Assembly (NCBI RefSeq): GCF_038004425.1 | Contig: NZ_JBBORC010000001.1 | Location: 1,713,001-1,777,000 of the forward strand | Direction: 5' to 3' | DNA: 64,000 nucleotides | From: Solibacillus sp. FSL W7-1464 | GTDB taxonomy: Bacteria > Bacillota > Bacilli > Bacillales_A > Planococcaceae | Shown here: positions 8,699 to 17,803 of the stretch, piece by piece | How positions within the stretch are numbered: the stretch's first letter is position 1 | Layout of the letters: every line of letters begins with the position of its first letter | The notes under the pieces: model-generated | What the model was told of the DNA's origin: nothing | Database searches by the model: none | What the model saw: the letters and a program-made list of their open reading frames with translations, nothing else | Position numbers and translations under genes: made by a program

Positions 8699-9451
8699 CT
8701 AAAAATTGCTCTGTTCGATCCATTCTTTCGTTTCTAAAATTCGATAGGAGCCACCAATCATGTTGATGATGTGCGCTCGATGCGTGAGTCGATCGGTTAA
8801 AGCTGATGTTAATACTGGATCGTGGAATACTTCTTCCCAGCGTTCAAACGTTAGATTACTTGTTATAATTGTCGCTGCTCGACCGGCACGTAACGATAAG
8901 TGCGTGAACAGAAGTTCTGCTCCTTCTTTATCGAATGAAATGTACCCGAGTTCATCGATGATGACTAAATCATACTTCTCAAATTTTAGTTCAAAGGAGC
9001 GCAATGTTCTCGCAGAACGGCTTTCCTTTAATTGATTCACAAGTGATGCTACACTTGTGAAATACACTTTATAGCCCGCTAAACAGGCTTCAATGCCTAA
9101 TCCAATCGCAAGATGGGTTTTACCGGTACCAGGTGAGCCAATTAATAATACATTTTGCTTCTCCTGTATAAACTTTAGTTCCTTCAAATGAGGAAGGCGA
9201 ACCGCCGCATTTTGCGGCAGTGCCTCTACATCTAATTCCTCTAATAGCTTTTTCTCTGGGAAGTTGGCTAATCGAATTCGATTAGCTTTTGCTCGCACGT
9301 ATCGGTCCTCCATTTCCTGTTTTAAAGCGAAATAGAGAAAGTCAGCCGGGGTTGTATGTTGTTCAAATAATACTTCTTGTTCAAGTAAAGAACGAATACT
9401 TGGTAAACGTAATTCTTTACACATTTCAATCATCTCTTTTTGCTTGTCCAT
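8699..9451 (-). CDS. istB: IS21 helper ATPase IstB
   Basis: A 250-residue AAA+ ATPase related to DnaA/DnaC that helps the transposase choose targets. Walker A is GSPGTGKTHLA, Walker B is LVIIDELGYI, and sensor 1 is in TIITSNL. Its ATG meets the end of istA at base 9451 (1-base overlap), the usual coupled istAB arrangement. Confidence 0.95.
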   Translation of the reverse strand: MDKQKEMIEMCKELRLPSIRSLLEQEVLFEQHTTPADFLYFALKQEMEDRYVRAKANRIRLANFPEKKLLEELDVEALPQNAAVRLPHLKELKFIQEKQNVLLIGSPGTGKTHLAIGLGIEACLAGYKVYFTSVASLVNQLKESRSARTLRSFELKFEKYDLVIIDELGYISFDKEGAELLFTHLSLRAGRAATIITSNLTFERWEEVFHDPVLTSALTDRLTHRAHIINMIGGSYRILETKEWIEQSNF

Positions 9452-11004
9452 TAATGAACCACTCCTGTTCCTTTAGAATGAAATAATGCTGCTAATGAAG
9501 ATAAATTATCTAAAGATTGACTGGTGACATCATCTTGGCCAGTTAAAACAGTACGTACTTCAGCTGACTGTTCTGCTAAGAAAATGATTTTTTCCGTTGT
9601 TAGATGAACCAAAGGGTTCTTTTCTAGTTCAGTAATGACTTCTAGTACTCTTGTTAGGCAATCTCGTTCTTTGACATAAACAAGTAGTTCTAGAAAATCT
9701 TTTTCATTTCCGATATAATAGCGGTGGTAGATATTTTTTATATCTTTTGGTGCTTGGCTCAAACATTCACTTTGGGCTAAGGCACCTTTTTTCTTTTCCA
9801 AGGTGTTTAAATAGTGGTAGATATTCATCACCCAGGCATGAACTTGCCAGCTTCGTTTATGCTTCGCGATGCATTCACCTTCGCTAAATAGAAGCACTTC
9901 CTCTGCACGAGCTTTTAACTTAATGTATTCTCCTACATGCCCCTCGGGTACAGAGTAGCGATTGTGACGGTAGGTAACCGTACTATATTTATCCACACGT
10001 AGCTCCACTAATTCTGCAGGGTCGAACGGTGCCGCTGTTAAACTGCCAGCTCGTTCAGCTTTTTCTTCCAACATCAATTCATGATGTGTTTTCTCTTTCA
10101 AATAATGAACGCGACCATTTAATTTTTCGATAATAGAAACTAAATACTCCTGTGCCTCTTCTAAAGAAACAAACGTATCTCGATGCGCAAATGCTTTGCG
10201 ACGTATGTATTCCACACTTCGCTCCACATGGCCTTTTTCATTGCCTTTACGAGGCTGACAAAGTCGTATTTGAAAATGATAATGCAAGGATAAACTTTTC
10301 ATACCGTCGGTAATAAAACGATCATAACCGATAAAGTTTTTGACAACTGTACGCATATTATCGTATGTAAAAACGTGTGGCACAAAGCCTAAAGCTTCGA
10401 TACATTTTACGTGTGCATCCTGTACACAAACCATTGTTTCTGATTCGTAGAGTCGCGCAAAGCGATCGTTACTATAGGCTAGAGTAAATACGGCCATTGA
10501 AAAACTTCTTAGTTTTCCATCGATAAATAACTTTACTTCTCCCCAATCAAACTCAATTTCACGACCAACTTTAGGCTCTTGGCGGATGAATACTTCCTTT
10601 TGCTTCTTTTCCTCACGATTCACGAAATTGCGAACTGTCGTATAGCCGATTTTAAACCCTTCATCTAAAAGTTTGTCATGTATATCAATAATCTTTAATT
10701 GCTGCTTATGCATATTTACTTCACGCTTATTTTCATTCTGTTTCATCATCTCGCGAATACGCTTCATCACCGTATTTGTTAAAGCTCTCTTTTTTCCCTT
10801 ACGCTTTTTATATGCCGGAGGCGTAACGTAATTATCTGTAATCGGTAAATTCCTTGTATCTTGTTGTCTTGCCGCTAAGTCTTGTTCGATATATTTCTTA
10901 ACAGTATTTCGTGACATATTAAGCTTCTCTGCAATTTGACGCTGACTTGTATTGTGCTGGTAGTACTCAATCAATACCAATTGCTTTTTCTCCAAACTGA
11001 TCAC
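9451..11004 (-). CDS. istA: IS21 transposase IstA
   Basis: 517 residues with an N-terminal helix-turn-helix (QRQIAEKLNMSRNTVKKYI), then a DDE integrase core: FDWGEVKLFIDG holds the first D, FTYDNMRTVV the second and KGNEKGHVERSVEY the E. A C-terminal domain follows. Start GTG at 11004 with AGGAGG 9 bases upstream. Length and order are standard for the family. Confidence 0.95.
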   Translation of the reverse strand: MISLEKKQLVLIEYYQHNTSQRQIAEKLNMSRNTVKKYIEQDLAARQQDTRNLPITDNYVTPPAYKKRKGKKRALTNTVMKRIREMMKQNENKREVNMHKQQLKIIDIHDKLLDEGFKIGYTTVRNFVNREEKKQKEVFIRQEPKVGREIEFDWGEVKLFIDGKLRSFSMAVFTLAYSNDRFARLYESETMVCVQDAHVKCIEALGFVPHVFTYDNMRTVVKNFIGYDRFITDGMKSLSLHYHFQIRLCQPRKGNEKGHVERSVEYIRRKAFAHRDTFVSLEEAQEYLVSIIEKLNGRVHYLKEKTHHELMLEEKAERAGSLTAAPFDPAELVELRVDKYSTVTYRHNRYSVPEGHVGEYIKLKARAEEVLLFSEGECIAKHKRSWQVHAWVMNIYHYLNTLEKKKGALAQSECLSQAPKDIKNIYHRYYIGNEKDFLELLVYVKERDCLTRVLEVITELEKNPLVHLTTEKIIFLAEQSAEVRTVLTGQDDVTSQSLDNLSSLAALFHSKGTGVVH

Positions 11005-11217
11005 CTCTATATCCTCCTAACTTTTAACAGTTAGGATTATTTTGATATAAAGTGGCTCATATTTCAATTGCGTTTGTGGCTCAGTTTTAGCTTAACAAAT
11101 ACAAAAGTATTGCGCTATAAATATAACCACATTAAGTTATATCTCTTTTTTATTTACCTTGGCTTTAAAAGTACTCCCGATTATAGATGAGTTTTAACTG
11201 AAGAAACTAATGTACAG

Positions 11218-11829
11218 TCATTCAGTTTTTACTACACCAAGTAAATATCCTTCATATATATTTTCCCGATCATAGTTTTCGTTGATTAATGTCATGTTTG
11301 CTAGTACTTCAACTTTTTCTGCAGGATAATTTCCGGATCTAGAGACAGCTGAAATAAATTCAGTTTCTATCTTTTGAGTGTCAGATAAAATCTCGATTGT
11401 TGGCTGATTCATTACAATTATCTTATGACTGATTGGGTTAAGTTCGAGAGTAGCAATAAGTTTAATCTTGGATTTTTTTAATTTGATCTCACGATAAACA
11501 AGCTTTTGATTGCTTTTACTCAGCTTCTCACCATAAGTAAATAATAGTTTATTTGAGTCCTTATCTCTAATATCGATAATTATCGTTTCATTTTCTACTC
11601 TTTTATAAAGATTTACTTGTTCTTTTCTATAGGGGATTTCTATATATAAATCATTCAATGCTATTTGGTGCTCACCTAATCCAATATCATCTTCTATTAT
11701 CTTTTCTCCCTTTATTTCCTCAGTAACTGTTTCTTTAGGGGGTACAGCATTTTCCTGTTTTTCACAGCCTGTAACAATACCTAAAATTAATAGTAGGATT
11801 ACCAATAAATTGTGTGATGTTTTCCTCAT
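11218..11829 (-). CDS. Putative lipoprotein
   Basis: 203 residues from the ATG at 11829, which has AAAGGATG about 9 bases upstream; a longer frame to 11856 lacks such a site. The lipoprotein signal sequence ends in GIVTGC. The mature part is a beta-rich domain of about 180 residues without cysteines or recognised motifs. Family unknown. It lies just outside the IS21 element. Confidence 0.65.
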   Translation of the reverse strand: MRKTSHNLLVILLLILGIVTGCEKQENAVPPKETVTEEIKGEKIIEDDIGLGEHQIALNDLYIEIPYRKEQVNLYKRVENETIIIDIRDKDSNKLLFTYGEKLSKSNQKLVYREIKLKKSKIKLIATLELNPISHKIIVMNQPTIEILSDTQKIETEFISAVSRSGNYPAEKVEVLANMTLINENYDRENIYEGYLLGVVKTE

Positions 11830-11928
11830 GAATAAGCATCCTTTTTTAAATGTCATTTGGTTCCAATTGTAACATATTGTTTAAAATTTTATCTCTCTAA
11901 AAATAACAATCTCTACTAAGGTGTTGCT

Positions 11929-11992
11929 CAACAATCTGGTCCTATAACGGAAAAACGCGATCTTCTTATTGAAGAATCGCTCCCGATTGTTG
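11929..11992. repeat. Dispersed palindromic intergenic repeat, copy B (inverted relative to A)
   Basis: CAACAATC (11929-11936) pairs with GATTGTTG (11985-11992). The inner GCGATCTTCTT pairs with GAAGAATCGC. CAACAATCTGGTCC is the reverse-complement form of the GGGCCAGATTGTTG end of copy A. Confidence 0.7.
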
Positions 11993-12261
11993 AATAGATT
12001 GGCAACATTTTTAATGCCTTTATAATTTTTCAAATGAATTTTCTAGTTATAAATCAGTATTTATTGCTTTTAAATTAATCCCCAAATTTTTATTTGAGTC
12101 CTAGCTGCATGGGAGAGATTATTTGGATATGGATTGGTTTAAGAGTCGTCCTAAAGAATGGGCAATAAAAATAAATAAAAAAAAAAAAAGCAATAAAAAT
12201 GCAATATTTTATCTACTTCTGGAGTCTTATATTTTAAACGGTAAGTAAGGAGGGTTTTTGA

Positions 12262-12840
12262 ATGGAATTGAAGCAAAGTGAATTAGATGCCATTAAATCA
12301 AATCCGCTTGAAGCAATAGTGGATATTATGGATACGTATGGAACTGAAATAAAAAAGTTTGTTTATATGTATTTAAAAAATGAAGCGGATACGGAGGATG
12401 TAACCCAAGAAGTGTTTGTGTCCGTCTATCAAAATATACATACTTTTAAAGGGAATTCATCGCTTAAAAGCTGGATTTATTCAATTGCTGCAAATAAATG
12501 CAAAAATCATTTAAAACGTGATCGATTACGTCATTTCAATTTAATTGAGCGATTAACTCAACAGGAATCAAGCATTTCCTCGAAGCAAGAAGACCTATCG
12601 GAGCTATATTTACAAAACTCCTTAAATAAAGGTCTATTTGAAAAAGTAATGGATTTACCTATCAAATATAGAGAAGTCGTAATCCTTTATTATTACAAAG
12701 AATTATCCATTAAAGATATTAGCGCAATCTTAAATGAAAAGGAAAGCACCTTACAATCTCGCCTATTAAGGTCTCGAAAAAAGTTAAAAGATTCTATGCT
12801 TAATGAAGTGGGGGGGCATCATTCATGGATAAACAATTAA
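12262..12840 (+). CDS. ECF RNA polymerase sigma factor
   Basis: 192 residues. Region 2 covers about 35-100 (NEADTEDVTQEVFVSVYQN, then SSLKSWIYSIAANKCKNHL) and region 4 about 130-180 (YREVVILYYYKELSIKDI, ending in a helix-turn-helix with LQSRLLRSRKKL). GGAGGG precedes the ATG. It overlaps the membrane protein gene behind it by 16 bases, as cognate sigma/anti-sigma pairs do. It directs RNA polymerase to a small regulon; the signal is unknown. The upstream region is very A-rich (12170-12190) and I see no clear autoregulatory promoter. Confidence 0.9.
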   Translation: MELKQSELDAIKSNPLEAIVDIMDTYGTEIKKFVYMYLKNEADTEDVTQEVFVSVYQNIHTFKGNSSLKSWIYSIAANKCKNHLKRDRLRHFNLIERLTQQESSISSKQEDLSELYLQNSLNKGLFEKVMDLPIKYREVVILYYYKELSIKDISAILNEKESTLQSRLLRSRKKLKDSMLNEVGGHHSWINN

Positions 12841-13595
12841 AGGAATTGGATTTCGAAAAAAAGATCAACGTTACATTTACAGAAGAAAACAAAAGAAATG
12901 TATTAAACAAAATTCAAAAAGTTGAACAAAAGAAAATCTACAAACCTCATTATTTACAAAATGCACTTACATTCACTTTCACAATTGGATTAATTTTCTT
13001 CGGTTACACTATGTTCGCTAATAATGATGTTCAAGAGAGTGCCGAAGATTCCACTCAGTTGAATAATCAAACCCCTCCTAATAGTGGAGATTCAAATGCT
13101 GTTATCACAAGTGAAGTAGATAAAGAACATAAACAATTAAAAGTCGGCGCTAAATATTCTTATTGGGATCCAATTACCTTTACTCGAGTAGATACAGAGA
13201 CAAATAAACGTGTCGAGTATGATTTTTCAGATCCAAATTATAATTTATTTGCTGCTCACCTCAAAGCTGCTGCCATTACAGAAAATACTATTTTTATGGG
13301 AGCAGTTAGAGGTAATGAGATTCCCACTCATACTATGTATATTAATTATTTAAACGAAATATTGCTTTTATTAGGCAACATTGAGCCAAGTGAAGAAAAT
13401 ATAGAGGAATTAACGCAAGCCAAACAAATTGCACAACGTGTTCTTGATGAAGAGATAAGTAAGTGGGACCCAATTTTAGATGAACTTCACATGATTCTAC
13501 ATGATTTAGATGAATATTATAACGTAAAACCTTTTAAAGACAATGTTATGACGGAAGATGGGCATCTAATATTATTGGATGAAACAGAGGATTAA
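12825..13595 (+). CDS. Membrane-bound anti-sigma factor candidate
   Basis: 256 residues: a cytoplasmic N-terminal part of about 45 residues, one membrane segment (about 47-66), then an acidic, mostly helical outer domain. There is no zinc-binding HxxxCxxC motif, so it is not a ZAS-type anti-sigma factor. The assignment rests on its overlap with the sigma gene, its topology and its translational coupling. GGGGGG inside the end of the sigma gene serves as ribosome binding site. Confidence 0.65.
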   Translation: MDKQLKELDFEKKINVTFTEENKRNVLNKIQKVEQKKIYKPHYLQNALTFTFTIGLIFFGYTMFANNDVQESAEDSTQLNNQTPPNSGDSNAVITSEVDKEHKQLKVGAKYSYWDPITFTRVDTETNKRVEYDFSDPNYNLFAAHLKAAAITENTIFMGAVRGNEIPTHTMYINYLNEILLLLGNIEPSEENIEELTQAKQIAQRVLDEEISKWDPILDELHMILHDLDEYYNVKPFKDNVMTEDGHLILLDETED

Positions 13596-13599
13596 TAAT

Positions 13600-14040
13600 A
13601 GTAAGTGGATCAACTTTATTTCAACGCCATAATTGATTAATAAAAAAGCCCCTGTATTTCTTAATAATCAAGGGACAGGGGCACTCGGTGAACTTGAAAA
13701 TTAAAGTTTAAGTATGGATATCGCATATGGAGTGTATGTGCAAGTAAAATAAGTTTTATAAAGTAGTTCATTACTTTATGATTAATATCCAAATTATTTA
13801 GCAGTTTGAGCCAATTTGGTACAAACTGCTTCATTGTTTTTGTAAGTTTCTCTATTTCGATTACAGTCTAATTGGACATACAAAGGGCCCTTTACTTGTA
13901 GGTTATCCCTTTATCATTTCTTTAATCATCACTTTAACATATATTATTTTATAGAAATTAAACGTAAAGCGCTCTGAAGGCAATTTTACAAAACGTACCT
14001 CAGAAAAAACAAAAAGATTATTCTTATAGGAGGAACAGAG
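13600..14040. other. Intergenic stretch with two hairpins and no gene
   Basis: GCCCCTGT (13648-13655) pairs with ACAGGGGC (13675-13682); the T-run lies on the minus-strand side (13642-13647), so it would terminate leftward transcription, although the nearest minus-strand gene upstream is at 14733. A second hairpin, AGCAGTTTG (13800-13808) with CAAACTGCT (13822-13830), is followed by TCATTGTTTTT and looks like a rightward terminator. I see no credible reading frame between them. Confidence 0.5.
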
Positions 14041-14475
14041 ATGAAAAAAATCCTTTTGTTGTTAACAACTCTATCTTTATTAGTTGCTTGTCAATCCGAC
14101 GAGGGGAAAAAAGCACCAAGTGGACAAATTGTAGCAGATGGTAAAAAGTATGAATTGAAATTCCTCAATTATGAATGGATGGAGGATAACTTAGTTATGA
14201 GACAACCAAATTCAGAAACAATATACGAATCCTTAAAAGGTGACCAAGCCATTCCAGTTAAAAAAGGTGATGAACTATTGCTGCAGATTGAGAAAAACCC
14301 TGATTCAGTTACAGTAATTACATACAATGAAAACGAAAAGCAAGAGACTTCAACTATTTCAGATAATAAAATTATTATACCGTCGGAAGAAGATAATTAT
14401 TTTTACGAGATGATTGCAGAATGGGAAAACGGAAGTAAGGTTTCGTATGTATTTAGCGTTGAATATACAGATTAG
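14041..14475 (+). CDS. Putative lipoprotein
   Basis: 144 residues with a lipoprotein signal (MKKILLLL..., lipobox LVAC near residue 17). The mature part is a small beta-rich domain ending in SYVFSVEY. AGGAGG lies 6 bases before the ATG. No family recognised; probably anchored to the outer face of the cell membrane. Confidence 0.7.
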   Translation: MKKILLLLTTLSLLVACQSDEGKKAPSGQIVADGKKYELKFLNYEWMEDNLVMRQPNSETIYESLKGDQAIPVKKGDELLLQIEKNPDSVTVITYNENEKQETSTISDNKIIIPSEEDNYFYEMIAEWENGSKVSYVFSVEYTD

Positions 14476-14651
14476 GTAATAAAATTTTGGACAACGGTAC
14501 ATGTAAAGAATAAGAAATAAACAGAATTCTGAGGTGTATCTTAATGGGGAAGTGTTAGAGAGGATGCACATTTATACCAAAAAAAGAATGGCTATACAAG
14601 TTTTTATGCAAATTAAAGATCGTGACCAGTAAGCGTATAAAAAATATTCCA

Positions 14652-14697
14652 AAAAAACCGGTAAACGCTAGTACAACAACGTTTACCGATTTTTTTA
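14652..14697. terminator. Bidirectional terminator between convergent genes
   Basis: CGGTAAACG (14659-14667) pairs with CGTTTACCG (14680-14688), with A-runs before and T-runs after, so it can serve both the lipoprotein gene and the minus-strand acetyltransferase. Between 14476 and 14650 I see no convincing gene. Confidence 0.85.
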
Positions 14698-14732
14698 CCC
14701 CAAACTTTTATTTGAGTACATTTTTTCGGTTG

Positions 14733-15293
14733 CTAGTGTATGGCTATACAGGATTTAGCATTCTGCACTTCCCATTTTTCTCGTAAAATCCCCATTCTAA
14801 TCGAATCGTAGTAATTTCCTTCATAATAACGAACTTTACGAATACGGCCTTCTAATTGCATTCCTAATTTTTCACCCACACGAATCATCCGTTCATTTCC
14901 AGACCATGTAGTAAAGCCAACACGAACTAAAGGCATCGTATTGAATAAGTGATCAATCCAAAGTTTTAAAGTTCGAGTGCCAAGCCCTTTTCCCCATTTT
15001 TCACCTTCGTAAAAAAGAATGCCCATCTCTAACCATTTCGAGGGTTCATGTTCCCAATAATAAGATACTGTTCCACACAAAATACCATCTACTTCAACTG
15101 CCCAAACGTTTTGTTGACTCATCCACTTTTTGCCGATAGGTAAAAATTCATCGAAAGATTTTGTTTCATGCGGGTAATACGGTGCATTCCATTTTTTCCA
15201 TTCAGGTTTTTCTTCGTTAAATTCTAATTCCCAAATACGAGGTAAATCCGTTTCTTCTATTGAGCGGATTATTAAGTTCTGATCTTTATACAA
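14733..15293 (-). CDS. GNAT family N-acetyltransferase (RimJ/RimL-like)
   Basis: 186 residues. It starts with the IIRSIEETDLPRIWEL strand-helix of the RimJ/L-like branch, has the acetyl-CoA loop in GEKWGKGLGTRTLKLW, and ends with NERMIRVGEKLGMQLEGRIRK and YYDSIRMGIL. It should transfer acetyl from acetyl-CoA to an amine. The acceptor is unknown. Confidence 0.85.
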   Translation of the reverse strand: MYKDQNLIIRSIEETDLPRIWELEFNEEKPEWKKWNAPYYPHETKSFDEFLPIGKKWMSQQNVWAVEVDGILCGTVSYYWEHEPSKWLEMGILFYEGEKWGKGLGTRTLKLWIDHLFNTMPLVRVGFTTWSGNERMIRVGEKLGMQLEGRIRKVRYYEGNYYDSIRMGILREKWEVQNAKSCIAIH

Positions 15294-15420
15294 GTTATAG
15301 TTCCTCTTTTCGAATAGATTTCTTTCGTCGCCTTGTGAATTGAAAAGAGTAAGTACGGAGACTACTTTTCAATCATTTGAATGATACTACCTGTTTATAA
15401 CAATCTTAACTACATAAAAT

Positions 15421-15503
15421 CTAACTTTGTATTGTTTCAATCATTTGAAAAAGCTCTTTATAAAGACTATCTAACTCTTTTTCATTCTTTAAATAGAAAT
15501 ACC
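15421..15503 (-). pseudogene. Severed C-terminal end of the lipoprotein gene at 17828-18274
   Basis: On the minus strand, after the GAAATACC duplication, this reads in frame through YLKNEKELDSLYKELF to a TAG at 15423-15421. Removing the IS66 element and one duplication copy joins it directly to VWYF at the broken end of the lipoprotein gene on the other side. Confidence 0.85.
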
Positions 15504-15584
15504 GTAAGCCCGTAATCAAACAACGCATATAAAACATCAGGCACCTCCGGTACGATAAATGTATCAATCAAAGGAGGTGCCATT

Positions 15585-15776
15585 ATGTCTACAAACAAAT
15601 TAACCATTGTTCCCGTCAAACTCGATCCTCTTCCAGTTGAAATTTCTTCGAATCATTCTCTCCACTACACTGCTGAGCCAAGTTGTGTAATTAAAACCGC
15701 TGTGGCTGAAATTTCCTTCTTCAATGGCGTAGATGAGCGCATTATCCAAACCATTATGAAGGAGCTGAAGGGATGA
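15585..15776 (+). CDS. tnpA: IS66 accessory protein TnpA (short form)
   Basis: 63 residues with AAAGGAGGTG in front of the ATG. It is the first, smallest reading frame of the element, shorter than many IS66 TnpA proteins. It overlaps tnpB by 4 bases. Its role in transposition is poorly defined. Confidence 0.8.
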   Translation: MSTNKLTIVPVKLDPLPVEISSNHSLHYTAEPSCVIKTAVAEISFFNGVDERIIQTIMKELKG

Positions 15777-16126
15777 AACAGGATTTTACGAGCGTGCAAA
15801 ACATCTACATCATCTGCGGCAAGACAGACATGCGTAAAGGAATTGATGGTCTCGCAACGCTCATTCAAGATTCTTTCGAATTGGATCCGTATAGTGATTC
15901 TATCTTTCTGTTTTCTGGATGGAGCAAGGATCGTTATAAATGTTTGTATTTCGATGGAGATGGCTTCGCCATGCTTTATAAACGATTAGATAATGGGAAA
16001 TTACAATGGCCAAAAGATGAAAATGAGGTACGCAAACTTTCGCAACAAGAGCTTCGTTGGTTATTAGAAGGATTATCTCTGCAACAGCCAAAGGCGATTG
16101 CAAAATCTACAAAAGGTATCTTTTAA
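15773..16126 (+). CDS. tnpB: IS66 accessory protein TnpB
   Basis: 117 residues with the IS66 Orf2 signature: YIICGKTDMRKGIDGLA, then FLFSGWSKDRYKCLYFDGDGF and a C-terminal helix LRWLLEGLS. It is required for transposition in studied IS66 elements. Identical to the TnpB of copy 2. Confidence 0.95.
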   Translation: MKQDFTSVQNIYIICGKTDMRKGIDGLATLIQDSFELDPYSDSIFLFSGWSKDRYKCLYFDGDGFAMLYKRLDNGKLQWPKDENEVRKLSQQELRWLLEGLSLQQPKAIAKSTKGIF

Positions 16127-16176
16127 TAGCCCTATTTTAAGTGGTATAATCATTCATAACTTAAATTGAACGAAAT

Positions 16177-17742
16177 GTGGTGAATGATTTGGGAAACGCT
16201 TCAAATGAAAAAGTGATTCAATTATTGGAAGAACAATTAGCCTACACAAAAGAACAAAATAAAAATTTAACCAAACAAATTGAAGCATTGACTGAACAAA
16301 TTCGCCAATTAACAAAAGCTTTATACGGTTCTAAATCAGAAAAATCAAAGTATCAAGTACCAGATGGACAAGGCTCATTATTTGAAGACGATCCGTCTTT
16401 TAACGAACCTGAGCAGACAGAAGAACAAAGCACCGAAACGGTTAGTTATACGGTTACTCGTAAAAAGACAAATAAAAAACGAAATGATTCGTTTCATGAG
16501 GATATAGAAATTGAAGAAATTCATCATCACCCAGCCAACTTAGCTTGTGACTGCTGTCGTGGGGAGATGGTAGAGTTCAGTTCAACATTGATACGTGAAG
16601 AGGCGAAATTTATTCCAGCCTCCCTGAAGCGTGTGCAACATTTTGAACATGTGTATGAGTGCAAAACGTGTAAAAACGATGCCCTGCTAAAAGCTCAAAT
16701 TAAACGAGGTAAAGCACCGCAAGGTCCAATCCAAAGAAGCATTGCCGGTCCTACTGTTTTGGCAAAGCTTATCTACGATAAGTTTATCCAGTACTTACCT
16801 CTTTACCGTCAGGTAAATGAATGGGAGCGCCATGGACTACATACAAATGATAAAAATCTATCCAATTGGGTAATACGTGTGGCAGAGGATTGGCTTCAAC
16901 CGCTTTATAATTTGATGAACCAATTATTAACGGCAAAATCTGTGTTGCATATAGATGAAACCTATGCACAAATAATTAAGCGTTCAGATGGAAAGCCAGC
17001 TCAATCAAACGCTTATAACTGGGTATGTCGCAGTGTACAAAGTGAAGGTCCCATTATCGTTCTATTTAAGAGCGCTCTTTCTCGAGGGCGCGCTGTATTA
17101 GAAGATTTAATTAAGGGATTCAAAGGCACTGTGATCTGTGATGGGTATTCAGCTTACGGTCAATTACCTCTTGTTCAATTCGCCAACTGTTGGGCTCACG
17201 TACGCCGTTATTGGCTAAAAGCCGATAGTAAAAATGGACGAATAGGCGTGCAGTATTGCGATCGGTTGTTTCATATCGAACGGAAAATCAAACATCTTTC
17301 ACCGGAAGAGCGCTTGCAAGTTCGCCAACAAGAAGCAAAACCGATCGTCGATGAATTTATGGATTGGATTGATCGTTCGCCTTTCTTCGGTAAAAATGCC
17401 ATTGCGAAAGCAGCTGAATATACATTAAGCCGTTCATCAGAGTTAAAGGTTTTCCTTGAAAATGGGTATGTCGCCATTGATAACAATCCCGCTGAAAATG
17501 CCATTCGTCCAAATGTTATTGGTCGCAAAAACTGGCTCTTCTCCGTGAGTGAAGCAGGTGCTAATGCGAATGCCATTTGTTTGAGTTTGGCTGAAACGGC
17601 CAAAGCAAACGGAATTGATTTTTATCAGTACTTGGTAAAGCTGATGACGGAATTACCTAATATATCGTTTCATCAACAACCTGAGATTTTACATAATTAC
17701 ATGCCATGGTCAGAAAATATTCAAGCCACATGTGCAAAATAG
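16177..17742 (+). CDS. tnpC: IS66 transposase TnpC
   Basis: 521 residues: an N-terminal coiled coil (about 10-45), a zinc-finger region (CDCC ... CKTC), then a DDE core with D in HIDETYAQI, D in CDGYSAYG and E in NNPAENAIRPNVIG, and a C-terminal tail. Start GTG at 16177 with a weak ribosome binding site. Against copy 2 it differs at V/A in KYQxPDGQG, R/L in CCxGEM, L/H in QLPxVQF, and L/V in EERxQVRQ. Confidence 0.96.
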   Translation: MVNDLGNASNEKVIQLLEEQLAYTKEQNKNLTKQIEALTEQIRQLTKALYGSKSEKSKYQVPDGQGSLFEDDPSFNEPEQTEEQSTETVSYTVTRKKTNKKRNDSFHEDIEIEEIHHHPANLACDCCRGEMVEFSSTLIREEAKFIPASLKRVQHFEHVYECKTCKNDALLKAQIKRGKAPQGPIQRSIAGPTVLAKLIYDKFIQYLPLYRQVNEWERHGLHTNDKNLSNWVIRVAEDWLQPLYNLMNQLLTAKSVLHIDETYAQIIKRSDGKPAQSNAYNWVCRSVQSEGPIIVLFKSALSRGRAVLEDLIKGFKGTVICDGYSAYGQLPLVQFANCWAHVRRYWLKADSKNGRIGVQYCDRLFHIERKIKHLSPEERLQVRQQEAKPIVDEFMDWIDRSPFFGKNAIAKAAEYTLSRSSELKVFLENGYVAIDNNPAENAIRPNVIGRKNWLFSVSEAGANANAICLSLAETAKANGIDFYQYLVKLMTELPNISFHQQPEILHNYMPWSENIQATCAK

Positions 17743-17775
17743 CCAGCTAACTGAAAAAAATTTCAGTTAGCTGGC
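17742..17775 (+). terminator. Perfect hairpin at the end of IS66 copy 1
   Basis: GCCAGCTAACTGAAA pairs with TTTCAGTTAGCTGGC around a four-base A loop, starting within the tnpC stop codon. It lacks a long T-run afterwards. The same hairpin occurs in copy 2 (31377-31410). It may terminate tnpC or shield the element from incoming transcripts. Confidence 0.6.
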
Positions 17776-17803
17776 CGTTCGTCGTGCGTACCGTGAAGGT
17801 GCG

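Larger units (their letters stand above)
8649..11103 (-). mobile_element. IS21-family insertion sequence, complete
   Basis: A 2455-bp element. The ends are inverted: TGTATTTCGCAAG at 8649 against the reverse complement of the right end, TGTATTTGTTAAG. Both ends hold two copies of a TGAGCCA-type subterminal repeat (left at about 8669 and 8690, right at about 11052 and 11077), the multiple-terminal-repeat layout of the IS21 family. AAAGTA flanks both sides (8643-8648 and 11104-11109) as a 6-bp target duplication. Both genes are intact, so it may still be active. Confidence 0.93.

Noticed and set aside
14476-14650. Possible coding remnant (VYLNGEVLERMHIY) between the lipoprotein gene and the terminator
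   Set aside because: About 32 codons without a clear start, a ribosome binding site or a recognisable family.
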